64,000 nt of DNA from positions 744,001 through 808,000 of the forward strand of contig JAQJVL010000310.1 in assembly GCA_035578905.1 (NCBI GenBank). The letters are read 5' to 3'. This document shows positions 1 to 13,107 of this stretch, in pieces. Position numbers and translations under genes: made by a program. The first letter of the stretch is position 1, and each line of letters begins with the position of its first letter. This DNA comes from Stictocephala bisonia. Lineage: Eukaryota; Arthropoda; Insecta; Hemiptera; Membracidae. The notes beneath the pieces were generated by a model. That model searched no databases, was not told the origin of the DNA, and saw only the letters and a list, made by a program, of their open reading frames with translations.

Positions 1-3000
1 GTACCCGACAGTGTTTGTGAGTGTAGGGAGGACAGAAGGATCACCAATGGTCTTGTGAGTATCAGACAGTATTTTTTAATGTAGGGAGGACAGATGAATC
101 ACCAATGGTCTTGTGTGTACCCGACAATATTGTGAGTGTAGGGAGGACAGATGAATCACCAATGGTATTGTGTGTACCCGACAGTATTTGTGAGTGTAGG
201 GAGGACAGAAGAATCATCAATGGTCTTGTCTGTACCCGACAGTGTTTGTGAGTGTAGGGAGGACTGAAGGATCATCAATGGTCTTGTGTGTACCCGACAG
301 TATTTGTTAATGTAGGGAGGACAGATGAATCACCAATGGTTTTGTGTGTACCCGACAATATTTGTGAGTGTAGGGAGGACAGATGAATCACCAATGGTAT
401 TGTGTGTACCCGACAGTATTTGTGAGTGTAGGGAGGACAGAAGAATCATCAATGGTCTTGTCTGTACCCGACAGTGTTTGTGAGTGTAGGGAGGACAGAA
501 GAATAACCAATGGTCTTGTGTGTATCAGACAGTATTTTTTAATGTAGGGAGGACAGATGAATCACCAATGGTCTTGTGTGTACCCGACAATATTTGTGAG
601 TGTAGGGAGGACAGATGAATCACCAATGGTATTGTGTGTACCCGACAGTATTTGTGAGTGTAGGGAGGACAGAAGAATCATCAATGGTCTTGTCTGTACC
701 CGACAGTGTTTGTGAGTGTAGGGAGGACAGAAGAATAACCAATGGTCTTGTGTGTATCAGACAGTATTTTTTAATGTAGGGAGGACAGATGAATCACCAG
801 TGGTCTTGTGTGTATCAGACAGTATTTTTTAATGTAGGGAGGACAGATGAATCACCAATGGTCTTGTGTGTACCCGACAATATTTGTGAATGTAGGGAGG
901 ACTGAAGAATTGCCAATGGTCTTGTGTGTATCAGACAGTATTTTTTAATGTAGGGAGGACAGATGAATCACCAGTGGTCTTGTGTGTACCCGACAATATT
1001 TGTGAATGTAGGGAGGACTGAAGAATTGCCAATGGTCTTGTGTGTATCAGACAGTATTTTTTAATGTAGGGAGGACAGATGAATCACCAGTGGTCTTGTG
1101 TGTACCCGACAATATTTGTGAATGTAGGGAGGACTGAAGAATTGCCAATGGTCTTGTGTGTATCAGACAGTATTTTTTAATGTAGGGAGGACAGATGAAT
1201 CACCAGTGGTCTTGTGTGTACCCGACAATATTTGTGAATGTAGGGAGGACTGAAGAATTGCCAATGGTCTTGTGTGTATCAGACAGTATTTTTTAATGTA
1301 GGAAGGACAGATGAATCACCAGTGGTCTTGTGTGTACCCGACAATATTTGTGAATGTAGGGAGGACTGAAGAATAACCAATGGTCTTGTGTGTATCAGAC
1401 AGTATTTTTTAATGTAGGGAGGACAGATGAATCACCAGTGGTCTTGTGTGTACCCGACAATATTTGTGAATGTAGGGAGGACTGAAGAATTGCCAATGGT
1501 CTTGTGTGTATCAGACAGTATTTTTTAATGTAGGGAGGACAGATGAATCACCAGTGGTCTTGTGTGTACCCGACAATATTTGTGAATGTAGGGAGGACTG
1601 AAGAATAACCAATGGTCTTGTGTGTATCAGACAGTATTTTTTAATGTAGGGAGGACAGATGAATCACCAATGGTTTTGTGTGTACCCGACAATATTTGTG
1701 AATGTAGGGAGGACTGAAGAATTGCCAATGGTCTTGTGTGTACCCAACAGTATTTGTGAATGTAGGGAGAACATATGAATCACCAATGGTTTTGTGTGTA
1801 CTCGACAGTATTTGTGAATGTATGGAGGACAGATGAATCACCAATGGTCTGGTGTGTACCCGACAGTATTTGTGAGTGTAGGGAGGACAGAAGAATCATC
1901 AATGGTCTTGTCTGTACCCGACAGTGTTTGTGAGTGTAGGGAGGACAGAAGAATTACCAATGGTCTTGTGTGCATCAGACAGTATTTTTTAATGTAGGGA
2001 GGACAGATGAATCACCAATGGTCTGGTGTGTACCCGACAGTATTTGTGAATGTAGGGAGGACAGAAGAATTACCAATGGTCTTGTGTGTATCAGACAGTA
2101 TTTTTTAATGTATGGAGGACAGATGAATCACCAATGGTCTGGTGTGTACCCGACAGTATTTGTGAATGTAGGGAGGACTGAAGAATAACCAATGATCTTG
2201 TGTGTATCAGACAGTATTTTTTAATGTAGGCAGGACAGATGAATCACCAATGGTCTGGTGTGTACCCGACAGTATTTGTGAATGTAGGGAGGACAGAAGA
2301 ATAACCAATGGTCTTGTGTGTATCAGACAGTATTTTTTAATGTAGGGAGGACAGATGAATCACCAATGGTCTGGTGTGTACCCGACAGTATTTGTGAATC
2401 TAGGGAGGACAGAAGAATTACCAATGGTCTTGTGTGTATCAGACAGTATTTTTTAATGTATGGAGGACAGATGAATCACCAATGGTCTGGTGTGTACCCG
2501 ACAGTATTTGTGAATGTAGGGAGGACAGAAGAATTACCAATGGTCTTGTGTGTACCCTACAGTATGTGTGAATATAGGGAGGACAGATGAATCACCAATG
2601 GTATTGTGTGTACCCGACAGTATTTGTGAATGTAGGGAGTACAGATGAATCACCAATGGTATTGTGTGTACCCGGCAGTATTTGTGAGTGTAGGGGAACA
2701 GATGAGTCACCAATTGTCTGGTGTATATCCGACAGTATTTGTAAGTGTAGGGAGGACAGAAGAATCACCAATGGTATTGTGTGTACCCTACAGTATGTGT
2801 GAATGTAGGGAGGACAGATGAATCACCAATGGTATTGTGTGTACCCGACAGTATTTGTGAATGTAGGGAGGACAGATGAATCACCAATGGTTTTGTGTGT
2901 ACCCGACAGTATTTGTGAATGTAGGGAGGACAGATGAATCACCAATGGTTTTGTGTGTATCCGACAGTATTAGTGATTATGTGGAGGACAGATAAATCAC

Positions 3001-3381
3001 CAATGTTCTTGTGTGTATCCGACAGTATTAGTGATTATGTGGAGGACAGATAAATCACCAATGTTCTTGTGTGTATCCGACAGTATTAGTGATTATGTGG
3101 AGGACAGATAAATCACCAATGTTCTTGTGTGTATCCGACAGTATTAGTGATTATGTGGAGGACAGATAAATCACCAATGTTCTTGTGTGTATCCGACAGT
3201 ATTAGTGATTATGTGGAGGTTAGATAAATCACCAATGTTCTTGTGTGTATCCGACAGTATTAGTGATTATGTGGAGGTTAGATAAATCACCAATGTTCTT
3301 GTGTGTATCCGACAGTATTAGTGATTATGTGGAGGTTAGATAAATCACCAATGTTCTTGTGTGTATCCAGCAGTATTAGTG
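1..3381. repeat. 58-bp tandem satellite array
   Basis: About 58 consecutive copies of a 58-bp unit run from the left edge (so the array is truncated) to about 3381. Recurring landmarks are GTACCCGACAGTATTTGTGA, GTAGGGAGGACAGATGAATC and ACCAATGGTCTTGTGT. Copies fall into sub-types. From about 760 to 1680 two types (GTATCAGACAGTATTTTTTA and GTACCCGACAATATTTGTGA) alternate, giving a 116-bp higher-order unit. The last eight or so copies (2960-3370) are a different, very homogeneous type with GTATTAGTGATTATGTGGAG, and the final three share a GACAG to GTTAG change. Short open frames inside are by-products of the periodicity. Confidence 0.97.
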
Positions 3382-4440
3382 AGGGAAGTCAGTTTCTGTG
3401 GCTGCAGAGGTGACTGGATGTGTCTGTTTCAACTCATTTAATGAAATAGTTTTTAGTAACATGCCAAACCCAGGATCTGTGGTTTTGACAGAACCCTGTC
3501 ATCAACATGCATGTGAAGTTAACCTCGCTAATAATAAATTGATTTAAGTTTTCCATCAAAATAGATTTGGTTTCAAGTTGGATCTAGAATGTGTGAGTTC
3601 ATATTTAGTCAGAAAGTCCAATTTTTTTCCATATTTAGTCATTTAAGCTTAATTTTTCTAGTGAACAATATGATGTCTTTTCCTTGCCTGATTATGCAAA
3701 CTTACTTCTTTATGTCGGAATTTAAGGGAAAAAGATTGTATTTGTGTCTTAGTTAAAAATTATCTTCAGTTTTATGTTGTGTATGTATGGCAATTTTGTA
3801 TGGAAGACACTTGTCAGCTAGCGGTAACGATTTGTATCAGCTATGATGAAAGTAGTCTTTTTGTTCTTGCCCTTTACAGAATACCAAGGTATATTCTTAA
3901 GACTTCATTGGTATTCTTTGAGATTGCTAGTATGATAATTTAGCTAAATCACCTAATATCATAGTTCCTGTAGATTTCAATATAGATATTCCAGACAATA
4001 GTCTATCCAGGCAAAAACTTACTCACGATATGTCATCTTTGGTCTCACTCATAACATAAAGGGTTGTACAAAAGCATTTGAACAACCACGCTCTGAAATT
4101 AATAATATTCCTGACATAATGGTAAAAACAGAGGTTTTAATAACTTGACCATGAAGCTCAAAAAGCCTATAAACTTGTCTCTGTATTAAGTCCATATTAA
4201 CTATAGCCATCGATATAGCGAAAATCGTCAGTTCTCTAACAATAACATTATGACATTTAAGCATTCTTAAAACGTGAGTCGTTGGCCAAGTGTTTGAATA
4301 GCATGATTTGAACAAAATACACGATATATGTGTTCTAAGCTGCTAACATATTACTTTCAGACTGTATTTCCTTTGATTAAAGTATCCATAAATATAATAG
4401 CGATGTCCCAAAACCACAGCTAAACAAATAATCTGTTAAA
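3382..4440. other. AT-rich intergenic DNA, nothing recognised
   Basis: No convincing coding potential, RNA gene or repeat structure was seen. An open frame on the minus strand at 4049-4315 has no recognisable motif. Confidence 0.6.
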
Positions 4441-4737
4441 ATTTAACAGAAACAAGCTTCTATCTCTCTACTCAGATAATAATGCCCTTATTTAACAGAA
4501 ACAAGCTTCTATCTCTCTACTCAGATAATAATGCCCTTATTTAACAGAAACAAGCTTCTATCTCTCTACTCAGATAATAATGCCCTTATTTAACAGAAAC
4601 AAGCTTCTATCTCTCTACTCAGATAATATTGCCCTTATTTAACAGAAACAAGCTTCTATCTCTCTACTCAGATAATATTGCCCTTATTTAACAGAAACAA
4701 GCTTCTATCTCTCTACTCAGATAATAATGCCCTTATT
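4441..4737. repeat. 49-bp tandem repeat, 6 copies
   Basis: Six near-identical 49-bp units begin at 4441, 4490, 4539, 4588, 4637 and 4686. Each starts ATTTAACAGAAACAAGCTTC and ends ATAATGCCCTT. Copies four and five share an AATAAT to AATATT change. This is a recent local amplification. Confidence 0.97.
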
Positions 4738-5027
4738 TCTTGCCACCCCCTTCGAAAAAATATGAATAGCGAGATTACAGGAATGCTGTTACTGGTAGGA
4801 GCTCTAAATGAAGAGCTGTCCTACATAAGACCTCTAACTAATCCAAAAGATACTAAATTATTTAGGAAATCATTAATGCAGAAAGACATAGTTCTACAAA
4901 AGGTAATACGTCACTTTCAAACAAGCAACGTAACTTAGGGGAAGAGCATTGTACAGTCGCTGACATGTTCAACTCTCACTACTCGACTGTTGGAGATGAA
5001 ATTTATCAACATATAATTCCCCATTAA

Positions 5028-5476
5028 AAGTCTGCAGAGGCTGTCAGCCATGTTGGTTTTAATCCCATAACAATAATGTTATTTTCGAACCGGACATACG
5101 ATCACGCGTATCCAAACTAAACAGTTATTTTTAAACAGATTTTTCCAAACAAATTACTGTACGTTTGATTGAGAATGAAATTGCACGTTAGAATTGCTTT
5201 GCAAACTCCTAATTAATTAGTTTTATAGAAAAAATATAGCTTTTGAAGTTTTTATGTTCACCAATTTTTCAAAACTAGGTGTTAAATTAAAAATTCTAAA
5301 TATTAAAAGCAATATGATAACGTTTAAAATGACACCTCATACACAACTTTAGGTCAATAAATAACGAACATATATGGATACGCAAATAACATTGTTCTTA
5401 TGGGATTAAAACCACAGAGCAAAGAATTCTTTGCTCTGTGATTAAAACTAACATGGCCGACAGCCTCTGCAGACTC
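5028..5476. mobile_element. TTAA-flanked MITE, family A, full-length copy
   Basis: The element is bounded by TTAA at 5024-5027 and 5477-5480. It has inverted ends of the form (A/G)AGTCTGCAGAGGCTGTC that extend imperfectly inward through CCCATAA(G)AACAATGTTA and GGACATACGATCACG. TTAA target duplications are the hallmark of piggyBac-type transposases, so this is inferred to be a non-autonomous piggyBac-like element. Homologous partial copies lie at about 19930-20263 (opposite orientation) and 60696-60840. Near its right end a perfect 28-bp palindrome is inserted (5415-5442). No coding capacity is seen. Confidence 0.82.
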
Positions 5477-5682
5477 TTAAATTTGCTTGATGGAAATTAT
5501 CAGCTTATACACCAATGTCTTATTATCACCGACAAGTGGACAGAGGTTCTTGGAGAAATCTTGTCTTTAAAGCCAAAAGAGTATTTGTTTAAACGGTTTG
5601 TTCTCCAACGTTTTATTAGATAAGTTGCGGAGCACATGGCTCATATAGTTAATTATTCTTTTAAGACTGGTACGCTTCCTGA

Positions 5683-6735
5683 TGTCCGCACTGGCCAGTG
5701 TTGGTGAGGAGCTGGCCAGTGCGGGTGAGGAGCTGGCCAGTGCGGGTGAGGAGCTACCAGTGTGGGTGAGGAGCTATCCCTTGCGGATGAGGAGCTAGCC
5801 CTTGCGGGTGAGCAGCTAGCCCGTGGTGGGTGAGGAGCTAGCCAGTGTGGGTGAGGAGTTAGCCAGTGTGTGTGGAGCAAGCCAGTGCGGGTGAGGAGCT
5901 AGCCCGTGGTGAGTGAGGAGCTAGCCCGTTGTGGATGAGGAGCTAGCCCGTGGTGGATGAGGAGCTAGCCAGTGTTGGTGAGGAGCTGGCCAGTGCGGGT
6001 GAGGAGCTGGCCAGTGCGGGTGAGGAGCTAGCCAGTGATGGGTGAGGAGCTAGCCAGTGCGGGTGAGGAGATAGCCCTTGCAGATGAGGAGCTAGCCGGT
6101 GCGGGTGAGGAGCTAGCCAGTGCGGGTGAGGAGCTAGCCCGCTGTGGGTGAGGAGCTAGCCAGTGTGGGTGAGGAGCTGGCCGGTTCGGGTGAGGAGCTG
6201 GCCAGTGCGGGTGAGGAGCTAGCCAGTGCGGGTGATGAGCTACCAGTGTGGGTGAGGAGCTAGCCAGTGCGGGTGAGGAGCTAGCCAGTACGGGTGAGGA
6301 GCTATCCCGTTGTGGATGAGAAGCTAGCTAGTGCGGATGAAGAGCAAGCCCGTTGTGGGTGAGGAGCTAGCCAGTGTGGGTGAGGAGCTAGCCAGTGCTG
6401 GCGAGGAGCTAGCCCGTTGTGGGTGAGGAGCTAGCCAGTGCGGGTGATGAGCTACCAGTGTGGGTGAGGAGCTAGCCAGTGCGGGTGAGGAGCTAGCCAG
6501 TACGGGTGAGGAGCTATCCCGTTGTGGATGAGAAGCTAGCTAGTGCGGATGAAGAGCAAGCCCGTTGTGGGTGAGGAGCTAGCCAGTGTGGGTGAGGAGC
6601 TAGCCAGTGCTGGCGAGGTGGTAGCCCGTTGTGGGTGAGGAGCTAGCCAGTGCGGGCGAGGAGTTAGCCAGAGTGGGTGATGAGCTAGTCAGTGCGTGTG
6701 AGGAGCTAGCCAGTATGTTTGAGAATCCAGCCAGA
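5683..6735. repeat. GC-rich 21-bp minisatellite
   Basis: Roughly 50 copies of a 21-22-bp unit of the form GAGCTAGCCAGTGCGGGTGAG occur here, with variants such as TAGCCCGTTGTGGGTGAG. Base composition (G-rich on the plus strand) differs sharply from the AT-rich surroundings. A block of about 212 bp is itself duplicated (the GGGTGATGAGCTACCAGTGT motif recurs at about 6230 and 6442). Open frames on the minus strand (His/Pro- and Ser/Ala-rich) are by-products of the 21-bp period. Confidence 0.96.
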
Positions 6736-7654
6736 GGGGTGCGTGCGGGGGCCATGTTGTGACATTGAGTTTTGGCTGTTCCCTGTAACGGATAGGGATG
6801 GCAAATATTTTCAACGTATCGAATTTTCTTTATATGGCAAACCAAATATAGATCTAACATGAAAGAAAAATATTGATGTATCGGGCAACCGATATTTCGA
6901 ATTGTGAATTATTTATCCGTTTAGAATTATGCACTCACTCTCGTCATGAACAAAAATCACTCATATGATTTTTGTCACTATTTAGAATAGCCTGCTGAAT
7001 GTAAAAATGAAATACACTCTTTACACGAATTAATTTGTGGTCTTTGATGTTGAATGAACAAAAATTCAAAATAAGAATAGTTATATCTCTAATTATTATG
7101 TTATTACACGTGGTTTGTAAGGCGACTGGCTAGGCAGGCTTCTTAAGAGTCGGGTCTTCCGTTGAGCGGCTAGTTCGTCGAGTGGCCACATTCTCATTAA
7201 CAAGAATCAGGGGGTTGACAGATAAGAGCCCCTCCGAGTTCCTTGAGCGGCAAGGTTTTCTAGTTTGTGCTAGGTTAATTGCAAAATATACAGTTGATCA
7301 CACCAATACTTGTATCAATACTTGTATATGCATGGCTTTAAGAGTACTGACTGTATTCTTAACGAAATATTTGGGTAATGTCTGGCAGAAATTATATGTA
7401 CTAACAAAAGTGTTGTGCAGAACAGTTAGTCTATTTTTGATTGCTTTAATCTTTACTTAAGTACTGTGGCTATCGAGATAGGGCCGGTCCTAGATAGGCT
7501 ATCTAAAAACTGCATGCACCGCCAAGATGTAAGTAAAAACGGCACAATAGAAGGTTGTAAATAACAGCATAGTTAGAGATTTAAAGAGCCAAAAGAAATT
7601 CCACTTTTTAATGGTTGGTGATAAATGGCAATGTTGCAATTATAGATCGATCTA
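6736..7654. other. Intergenic, no gene recognised
   Basis: A stretch beginning near 6792 (GATAGGGATGGCAAATATTT) vaguely resembles a hAT transposon terminus, but no matching inverted end was found. An open frame at 7182-7460 (plus) shows no domain. Confidence 0.4.
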
Positions 7655-8130
7655 CTAGCTGTACCCACCCGCTTCGCCGGTCATAATATTGAGTTTGAAG
7701 ACTTGCAATCAAAATATTAGTAAAAATTCCAACAAGTTCAAAAATATTTAAAAAATGACTTAAAGTAAATCAAACTAAATGGTACTTTGTTTTTAAAACA
7801 CAATGAATTATTTATTCTAATATCTAATTTACAACAGATGATGTTAAGTATAATTTACTACTGTACCCGATTATTTTTAATTTTAAAAGTTTAACCTACC
7901 ACAATTTTATTCAATTTGTTTTTATTTAACAGCTACTAATCAAATAAATCAATTAATTTATATAGCTCCATAAGAATACCATGGGCATTTTATAGGCCAG
8001 TAAAGCGGGGCCCTGAGATCGGAGAGGAAAATCCTTTCTTAGTGAGCCTCTAGGGGCCAAGATGAACATTTCAAGTCAATTGGACGTATAGTTTTGGAGA
8101 TGAGTGGTAAATGGCTTTTATATATATATA
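7655..8130 (+). mobile_element. Short non-LTR (RTE-like) 3'-end fragment
   Basis: The segment opens with AGCTGTACCCACCCGCTTCG and ends with a phrase of the type TCAAGTCAATTGGACGTATA, then TTTTGGAGATGAGTGG and a TATATATA tail. That arrangement matches my memory of the truncated 3' ends of RTE-type LINEs and their SINE partners in insects. No reverse-transcriptase coding sequence is present in this piece. The assignment is from recollection only. Confidence 0.45.
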
Positions 8131-8605
8131 TATATTAAACTTAAAATTTTCCGATTGAAATTAGTTTGTTCTCTTAGATAAAAAAAGCTTCAAAGTTTAG
8201 ACATATCTGTAAGTCTACTTTTAGAGGGCACAAAGTAGATGTTTGACTCTGAATTAATAAACTGTTGTGTTTCTCGCCATGTCCTATGATCTGGCTATGC
8301 ATGCTTTATAACTAAATTGTTAATTTTCCGATTGAAAACATTTTGTTCTTCTAAATAACTAAGTTTCATAGTCTAGAAAAATATGTAAGTCTACTTTTAG
8401 AGAGTGCAAAGTACGGTAATTGACTGAATCAGTGAAATATCGTGTTTTACCCATGTCCTATGACCTGGCTATACATGTGTTCAGATTAAATTTTATATTT
8501 TCCCATTGAATACAGTATGTTCTCTTAGATAACAAAGTTTCACAGTCTAGAAAAATCTGTAGGTCTACTCTTAGAGGCCGTAAATTAACCAATTTGATTT
8601 ACACG
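8131..8605. repeat. Diverged tandem triplication, about 170-bp unit
   Basis: Three successive blocks starting near 8136, 8315 and 8490 share TTTTCC(G/C)ATTGAA, TTCTCTTAGATAA, AGTTT(C/A)(A/T)(C/T)AGTCTAGA, TGTAAGTCTACTTTTAGAG and (first two) CCATGTCCTATGA(T/C)CTGGCTA. Copies are diverged and the third lacks its end. The array sits between two LINE-like remnants. Confidence 0.8.
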
Positions 8606-8969
8606 CACAAATTGAAAAACTAGCCCTACCTAAGGATGAAAAAGGTGAGATAGAGCAAAAATTCATAGGACCAAAGCTGTAGATCGTTTCAAATTAGTCG
8701 CAGAAAATGATGTTAGTTTTGCTGTAGAACTACTGTTCATTTAGCCGCAACAGTCCAATTAGAGAAACGCTGTTTTTGGAATTTAACATTTTTAAAAGAC
8801 TACCATTTTCGATTTACTAAGAATTTTTCAAAATTCCTTCTTATTGCACATCTTAAACATAAGACCTTTGACTCTACAAAATGTCAGCCTCGTAGGCGTA
8901 GTACTTTTTTAGTTACAGCGATGAGTGAGTGAGTCAGTGGTATTTGCCTATTATAGGTATAGTTGTCAT

Positions 8970-10110
8970 TATTGAATGTGATGGGTAAAGTAATGGAAAA
9001 GTATATTAAGAAACAATTTATTAGATACTTGTTAGATAGCAAAATGATCTGCAATAATCAGTTTGGATTTAGAAGTGATTTAAATTGCCACGATAATTAT
9101 TCCAATTTTGTGAACAAATTTCGTAACAAATAATTAAAAATGCATGAATTTTGTTGATTTTTATCGATTTGGATAAGGCCTTTGACTCCTTAAACAGAGA
9201 TATTTAAATTCTTGGAGTCAGAGGGAATGCATTAAATTGGTTCAAGAGCTATTTAAGATATATAAAACAATTAGATATGAACTTGCGATATGGGGTAATT
9301 CAGGGCAGCACCCTTGGTCCCCTATTATTTTTAATTTATTTCAATAAAATCCTTTTGAATATTATGAAATGCATCTAAATGCGGATGATACGGCCCTTCC
9401 GTTCGAAGGTAAAAACCGAGAAGAATCATATCAGTATGCTGAGTGCTGACTGTCAAACAGTGGTTTGACCGGAACTCGCTGACAAAATGCATTGCAAATT
9501 TGATACATTTTGCATATCAGCAGCGATAAGTATTTAGGGGTTATGCTCGACGGTACTCAGCTTTTCAACACATGTTCAGTACTACTGTACTGTAAAAATA
9601 TTTCTTCAGTCCAAATTGGTTTAGAATCTAATTACAGTTCCGTGATCTAAGGGATAAGATCCAGAACATGAACAACGATGTACTAAGCATGGTCACAGTA
9701 GTTGTGTAAATACAAGTTACTGACGCCGATTGATCCTCAGAAGGGTCATTTATTAACAACCAGGGCAACTAAGGACCTACAGCTTATCCTGGCCATGGGC
9801 AGACTCCGTGACGGACAAAACCTGTCGCCTACAATCTCCACAACACTATGTTACATCTCACAGTCAGAGAGATTATAAATTAATTGTTAAATGAGGCGTA
9901 AAGATTATGTTGATGGTTTTTTGAAACAAGTTTTTTATTTCTTATCTTGTCTGTCTTTCTTAGATCCCTGGTTTATTTTATATTTGTTTACTGTCTACTC
10001 CAGTGGTATTTTTTTTAAACATTATACTCATTTGTTGTTTGTTGAGGGATAACGGTCCAAACCCCTCTGGCAAATTTAAGTATTTATTATTAATCAATCA
10101 ATTAAAATAT
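8970..10110 (+). pseudogene. Degenerate non-LTR retrotransposon reverse transcriptase
   Basis: Reading across frames on the plus strand gives pieces typical of Jockey/CR1-like reverse transcriptases. These are a VMGKVMEKYIKKQF segment near 8978, a QFGFR motif near 9058, DSLNRDI followed by WFKSYL (about 9185-9255), GVIQGSTLGPLLFLIYFN at about 9292-9345, an ADDTALP core (normally YADD) near 9382, and KYLGVMLDG near 9530. Stops and frameshifts interrupt every segment, so it cannot encode an active enzyme. The 3' end appears to run to a TTTATTATTAATCAATCAAT tail near 10110. The endonuclease domain is not visible, so the copy is 5'-truncated. Confidence 0.8.
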
Positions 10111-12830
10111 ATGAAGAATGTATTTCTACTGTATATAAGAATACATTGCCATCAATTTTAATGAATATATGACATTTTCTAAATTAAATAATTTTAATAT
10201 TGTTTGGTTATTTAGGTTAGCTTTTGAAAGCATTTAAAAAAAATGTTATGATGAAATAAACCCCCTAAGCACATAACAATGTACTTGTTCTGATTAAAGT
10301 ATATTTTATAGTCCATCAAGAAAGTAAAACTTATTGAGATAATTAATCGAAAAGAATTGTTTTTCTATTATGAATATCTATAATTTTCCTGCCCATGTTA
10401 ATCGAACAATGAGATAATATTTTAAGGTTCTTCTGTTATATTGTTTTACGGTGTTCATACATTTTTATAGGATGTTGAGAGAGATTAAGTAGTAGGACAA
10501 AGTAAGTTTCTCGACAGGCAATAGAGATCATTTATCGGTCCAAGAGTATTCTATTCAAATAGCTACGACAATGTATGACTCATGGAGCACACTTCGTAGT
10601 TGTTAAATTGTACTGTGTTTCGTCGTGTTTCGAGTGTAATGTTATGTACATTGAGCCTGCCGTCCATGTAAGGCCACGCGTTGACTTCTCATGCAATAGA
10701 GCACTACCCATAAATGATTACAAAACCAATTTCACGCAACCAATAACGAAAGTTCCTATTAAAGAACGTCCTAGCCACGCTAATTAAAACCCGACCCTAA
10801 TAAAAGTGTTATGGAACAAAATTGATTCAGAAGCCAGCGGACAAGGGCTGATTTAGTATTCCGGGGGGCGTGCGCCTAGCAGCTGGTACTGCGCAGCACG
10901 TGAGCACCAAGCATGCGCAATGCTCGTTGTGTGCGTGCGCGGTAGGTGGTTGTTAGCTACCGGTGGCCGACAGGTGCGCAGCGCACTGTCAGCTGCTCCT
11001 ACGTCTATGATTGTGGGTTATCCCCTACCTGATCACCACTTGGGAGGAATGGCAGAAAACATTCTAATTTTTAGGGTGCTCACTAACTTGTGAAAGTAAT
11101 ATACAACATTTTAAATGTTTGTTTCCTAACATATTTACACGGGACTTGGGGCTACTACTTGTAAGATGTATGGGAGAGGGGGGGAACGGATTTAGTTAAT
11201 ACGTGACGTTGACTTGTCACAGTTAATTAAATCCACAATGTTGCTGTATTTTTCTTACATAACCAGCTTACATGGAATGCTTGAAGGGAAGATTTATTAC
11301 TACAACCAAGGGGTGGATGGTAAAATTGCACTTCAAGCCCCCCCCCCCGTGCCGACACAGCATTGGCATTAACAGTATGCAGGTAAGAAAGAAAATAAAT
11401 TATCATCAAACATGATTTAAACCCCCCTCTCCCCACATTTAAGAAATCCTCAGAAACATTCTTCAAAATTTAAATACTGATAGAATATAGACCTCCTTGA
11501 CTCTTGTAAGTAATGGTAATCTGTGCTGAGGTCTTTGAATATTTTTTTCTAGTTTCTGAGCGTGAGTAATTTTATTACTGCATGGGTGTGAACAGTTGTA
11601 CAGTGCTATTGTGAGTATGTGAGTAAATTGTATGTATGGTAATTGTAAGTGTATTGATGCATAATTTTGTATTGATAATATTACAACATTTATATATTTC
11701 ATAAACATGTATCATAACTTAAAAGTATTTAATTGAGACGTTTTTGCTGTTTAGTTTTACTATTATTTTTAATGTATATATTTTTTGTGGTTTTGTGAAG
11801 AGAGGACTAAATAGTCCTAGCTTCGACACTTAGTAACTAATGACTAATTACATTTCATTAAAAACCATATCCTTCATAATTCCTTAAATAAGGACATTAA
11901 CGAAGTATTTAGTAAAACATTGCTGATTACTTCTTTAAGATTTCTTGATGTAATTCATCTAACAATAATTAAAAGAAAATATTTTTGGCCACTATAAACA
12001 CTAACAGTTTTTAACAAACTATTTTTTTTAATAAATTTCCTTTACAATTACTTTTAATAAATAATAAAATTCAATAATAAATCAACAAGGCACAGTATTT
12101 AAAAAAATTAATAATATAACATAGGCCTCACTATTCAAATTTATTTCTTACTCTTGCATACCGGTAGCTATTGCCCCCGTAAATTTTATTTGCATAACAA
12201 TTTTTAAAATATCTTATTATCGAATTCTCATTGTGGAAAGAAAAAAAAAAAGCATTTTCAGGATAAATAACAATTTTATTTACAATAATTTATCGAACTG
12301 CAGTTCTTACATTTAAAGAAATCTGTAACATTATAATACATAACACCAATAAAGATTTACAAGCATGCGTACATTAGGAATAGAATAACATTAACTAACC
12401 TAAAATGCTATGTACAAAGCCAAAAATACTTTTTGGTAAACAGAGATCAGCCTAGCCTGGGAGGAACATACAACATATTTGGATTATCTTTAGTGTAAAT
12501 AGAACAAAATAGATACAAACTTTATACTGTAATAAAAGTACAAACCATTTTGATTAGTAGTACATTAAATGTGAATGTAAAGATAAGTAAAGAATCATTC
12601 AAAACATTTAAAATAATTTAAGCCCAATTAGTTTTTCAGTAAAAATATAAAACGATCTCGAATAATAAAAATTACTGTATTTTTTTTAATTACTATAATT
12701 ATTTCTTTTGGGCAATTTTAAGACAACCTATAGTTTGATACGTTGCCATAAATTTGGTTGTTTCAGTTACATAAATCATAACATGAATAATAAATTATAA
12801 AACCACAGTACTTAAAAACAATTTAATAAT
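10111..12830. other. Intergenic / 3' flank of odd, no gene recognised
   Basis: The DNA is AT-rich apart from a CpG-rich patch at about 10855-11010 (tracts such as GTGCGTGCGCGGTAGGTGG) that I cannot assign. Poly-C (11339-11349) and poly-G runs near 11177 are also present. Open frames at 10575, 11227 and 11463 lack any recognisable motif. The stretch 12240-12830 may include an extended odd 3' UTR. Confidence 0.5.
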
Positions 12831-12840
12831 TTTATTTATT
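12831..12840 (-). terminator. Candidate poly(A) signal of odd
   Basis: Two overlapping AATAAA hexamers on the minus strand (TTTATTTATT on plus) lie about 270 bp downstream of the odd stop codon. They are the first such signals after the gene. Further hexamers occur near 12272, so a longer 3' UTR is possible. Confidence 0.5.
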
Positions 12841-13107
12841 GAAAGAAAGTAAAAATTAAATTCTCAAATTTAAAGTAGCAAAAATCTAAAAAAATCTAAC
12901 AAGTTTTAGAAGTTTGTGAAATAGTGGGAATTTTAAACTTACAAATCAGAGATAAGAAAGAGAATTAAAAAATATATTACAACCAAATTATTAAGTTGAG
13001 GAAACTTACAAGATATTTTTAAATAACAGCAAAAGCCTGTTTGTACTTAAGGAGTGGAGGCTTTGGTGGCTTCGACTAGAGACATGGAAGGGGTTGTACC
13101 AGCAGAC

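Noticed and set aside
1970..2802. Open frames within the 58-bp satellite
   Set aside because: They recur with the repeat period and have no independent coding signal.
6792..6900. hAT transposon end
   Set aside because: The TAGGGATGGCAAA-like start has no matching inverted end within several kilobases.
10855..11010. CpG island promoter or transposon terminus
   Set aside because: GC-rich, but no adjoining gene, inverted partner or target duplication could be found.
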